From the NCBI GenBank assembly GCA_019416425.1, contig DXXK01000026.1, positions 1-64,000 on the forward strand: a stretch of 64,000 bases of DNA. The letters run 5' to 3'. Each line of letters opens with the position of its first letter. Position 1 is the stretch's first letter. Below are positions 63,028 through 64,000 of this stretch, one piece after another. Made by a program: the position numbers and the translations under genes. The stretch is from Bacteroidales bacterium. GTDB taxonomy: Bacteria; Bacteroidota; Bacteroidia; Bacteroidales; Muribaculaceae. The notes under the pieces are model-generated. The model worked only from the letters and a program-made list of their open reading frames with translations. It searched no databases and was not told the origin of the DNA.

Positions 63028-64000
63028 TTAATTAGCTGCTTGTTTGCTGTTAAGAATCCTGACTACCTCGTCCACGATCTTCTCGTCGGAGTCGGCCAGG
63101 GCAAGTTCCCTGATGTTTGCGGTCATTCTGTCAAGTCGAGCCTTGTTGCCGATGAGATCCAGGGCAGTGTCTACCAATATGCCGCGTGCGTCGGCGTCGG
63201 TGACAAGGACGGCGGCCTGGTGGTCGGCCAGCGCACGTGCGTTCTTGGTCTGATGGTCCTCGGCCACGTTTGGCGAGGGCACCAGGATGCAGGGCTTGCC
63301 TAAGAGCTCCAGCTCGGAGATGGATCCTGCACCTGCACGGGATATGACGAGGTCGGCCGCGGCGTACGCCGCCGACATGTCGGTGATGAACTTTGTCACG
63401 ACCACACCCTTCAGGCCCTGGACGGCCTGAATTCCGCGGTCGCCGAAGTTCTTGCCGGTCTGCCATATCACCTGAACGCCGCGTTCAGCCAGCCGGTGGA
63501 TGCCCTGTTCCATGCTCTCGTTCAGCGTCAGGGCTCCGAGGCTTCCACCAATCACCAGCAGCGTCGGGAGGTCCGGGTTCAGGCCGAAGCTGTTGCGGGC
63601 CGTCCCGGGGTCAGGAGCATGGTCCAGCAGGTCGCGTCGCACCGGGTTACCCGTCATCACTATGCGCTCGGCAGGGAAGAAACGCCCCATGTCGGGATAG
63701 GCAACGCATATGGCCCGTGCCTTGTTCGCCAGCAGCTTGTTGGTGACCCCGGCGTAGGAGTTCTGCTCCTGGATCAACGTCGGGACCCCGGCCTTCTGTG
63801 CGGCCTTGAGTGTCGGTCCCGAGCAGTATCCTCCCACTCCAATGGCGATGTCGGGCTGGAAGTTGCTGATTATCTGGTCCGCCATCTTGATGGACTTGCG
63901 GAGTTTCAGCAACACTGAGATGTTGCGCCACAGATGTTTGCGGTCGAATCCGGCCACGGGAAGTCCCTTGATGGGATATCCGGCGGCGGGAACGCGTTCC
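63028..64000 (-). CDS. murG: UDP-N-acetylglucosamine transferase MurG, 5'-truncated
   Basis: Adds GlcNAc to lipid I. The frame is open to the window edge; codons before the Met at 63957 read ERVPAAGYPIKGLPVAGFDRK, the expected internal MurG sequence. GVGGYCSGPTLKAAQ, QEQNSYAGVTNKLLA, GGSLGAL and the donor-binding SRAGAGSISELELLGKPCILVP are present. The start and about 50-60 N-terminal residues lie beyond 64000. Confidence 0.95.
   Translation of the reverse strand, partial: ERVPAAGYPIKGLPVAGFDRKHLWRNISVLLKLRKSIKMADQIISNFQPDIAIGVGGYCSGPTLKAAQKAGVPTLIQEQNSYAGVTNKLLANKARAICVAYPDMGRFFPAERIVMTGNPVRRDLLDHAPDPGTARNSFGLNPDLPTLLVIGGSLGALTLNESMEQGIHRLAERGVQVIWQTGKNFGDRGIQAVQGLKGVVVTKFITDMSAAYAAADLVISRAGAGSISELELLGKPCILVPSPNVAEDHQTKNARALADHQAAVLVTDADARGILVDTALDLIGNKARLDRMTANIRELALADSDEKIVDEVVRILNSKQAAN

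Noticed and set aside
1..64000. CRISPR arrays, tRNA or rRNA genes
   Set aside because: No spaced direct repeats of CRISPR length, no tRNA T-arm/acceptor pattern and no rRNA sequence were noticed by eye; a covariance-model scan would be decisive.

Overview
The window looks like a chromosomal contig of a gut Bacteroidales bacterium, most likely of the Muribaculaceae type. The reasons are the Bacteroidota -7 promoter element (TAnnTTTG, often with TTTG about 20 bases upstream) before many genes, the lack of Shine-Dalgarno dependence, typical family content (PorX, PorW/SprE, PCMD, DUF4294, CNNM/CorC, viroplasmin-RNase H, DUF2752 beside a CD225 protein), and a GC-rich core. Species cannot be named from sequence alone. 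The first 20 bases carry the 19-base Nextera/Tn5 mosaic end, so the left edge is an adapter-contaminated contig end.

Layout. 20-436 is the 3' end of a probable dnaX. 549-5425 is the translation operon rimP-nusA-infB, with a candidate attenuator leader and a strong terminator, followed by folK. 6.0-10.2 kb holds a small membrane ORF, a secreted GH30 glycosidase and a decayed IS21 element, all on the minus strand. 10.4-12.8 kb has a PerR-like regulator with a palindromic operator, rubrerythrin and prfB. 12.9-23.6 kb is an accessory stretch, more AT-rich from about 13.3 kb. It holds a cupin, a DUF3843-like protein, a CorC-like protein, a flavodoxin, a toxin-antitoxin pair with a broken toxin, a UPF0158 protein, a gene split by a 10-base duplication, a truncated HTH ORF, a 1200-residue helicase-nuclease and a MITE.

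23.6-30.3 kb encodes a HlyD/ABC-2 export operon, an LpxL-type acyltransferase and an MsbA-type exporter. 30.3-49.3 kb is a plus-strand core: porW/sprE-like, porX, a Sel1 protein, an M28 glutaminyl-cyclase-like lipoprotein, tyrS, CD225 and DUF2752 proteins, aroK, rnpA, yidD, tatD, a UbiA-type prenyltransferase, a PCMD protein, dapB, lepB, WbqC, DUF4294 and a GH32 fructanase. 49.4-49.7 kb has two tiny membrane ORFs. 49.9-52.5 kb is a minus-strand pair of a GH16 glucanase and a secreted beta-rich protein. From 64.0 back to 52.7 kb runs a tightly packed minus-strand cluster: murG (cut)-murC-ftsQ-ftsA-ftsZ-rlmL-like-membrane protein-pdxB-rnhA-queG.

The strongest candidate for something undescribed is the helicase-nuclease island at 17.2-23.6 kb. 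Other noteworthy points are the possible rimP leader attenuator, the frame-breaking duplication at 19142-19161, the antitoxin beside a dead toxin, sorting-type C-termini on three secreted proteins near T9SS-type regulators, and dispersed GGTCA/AGTCA repeats.
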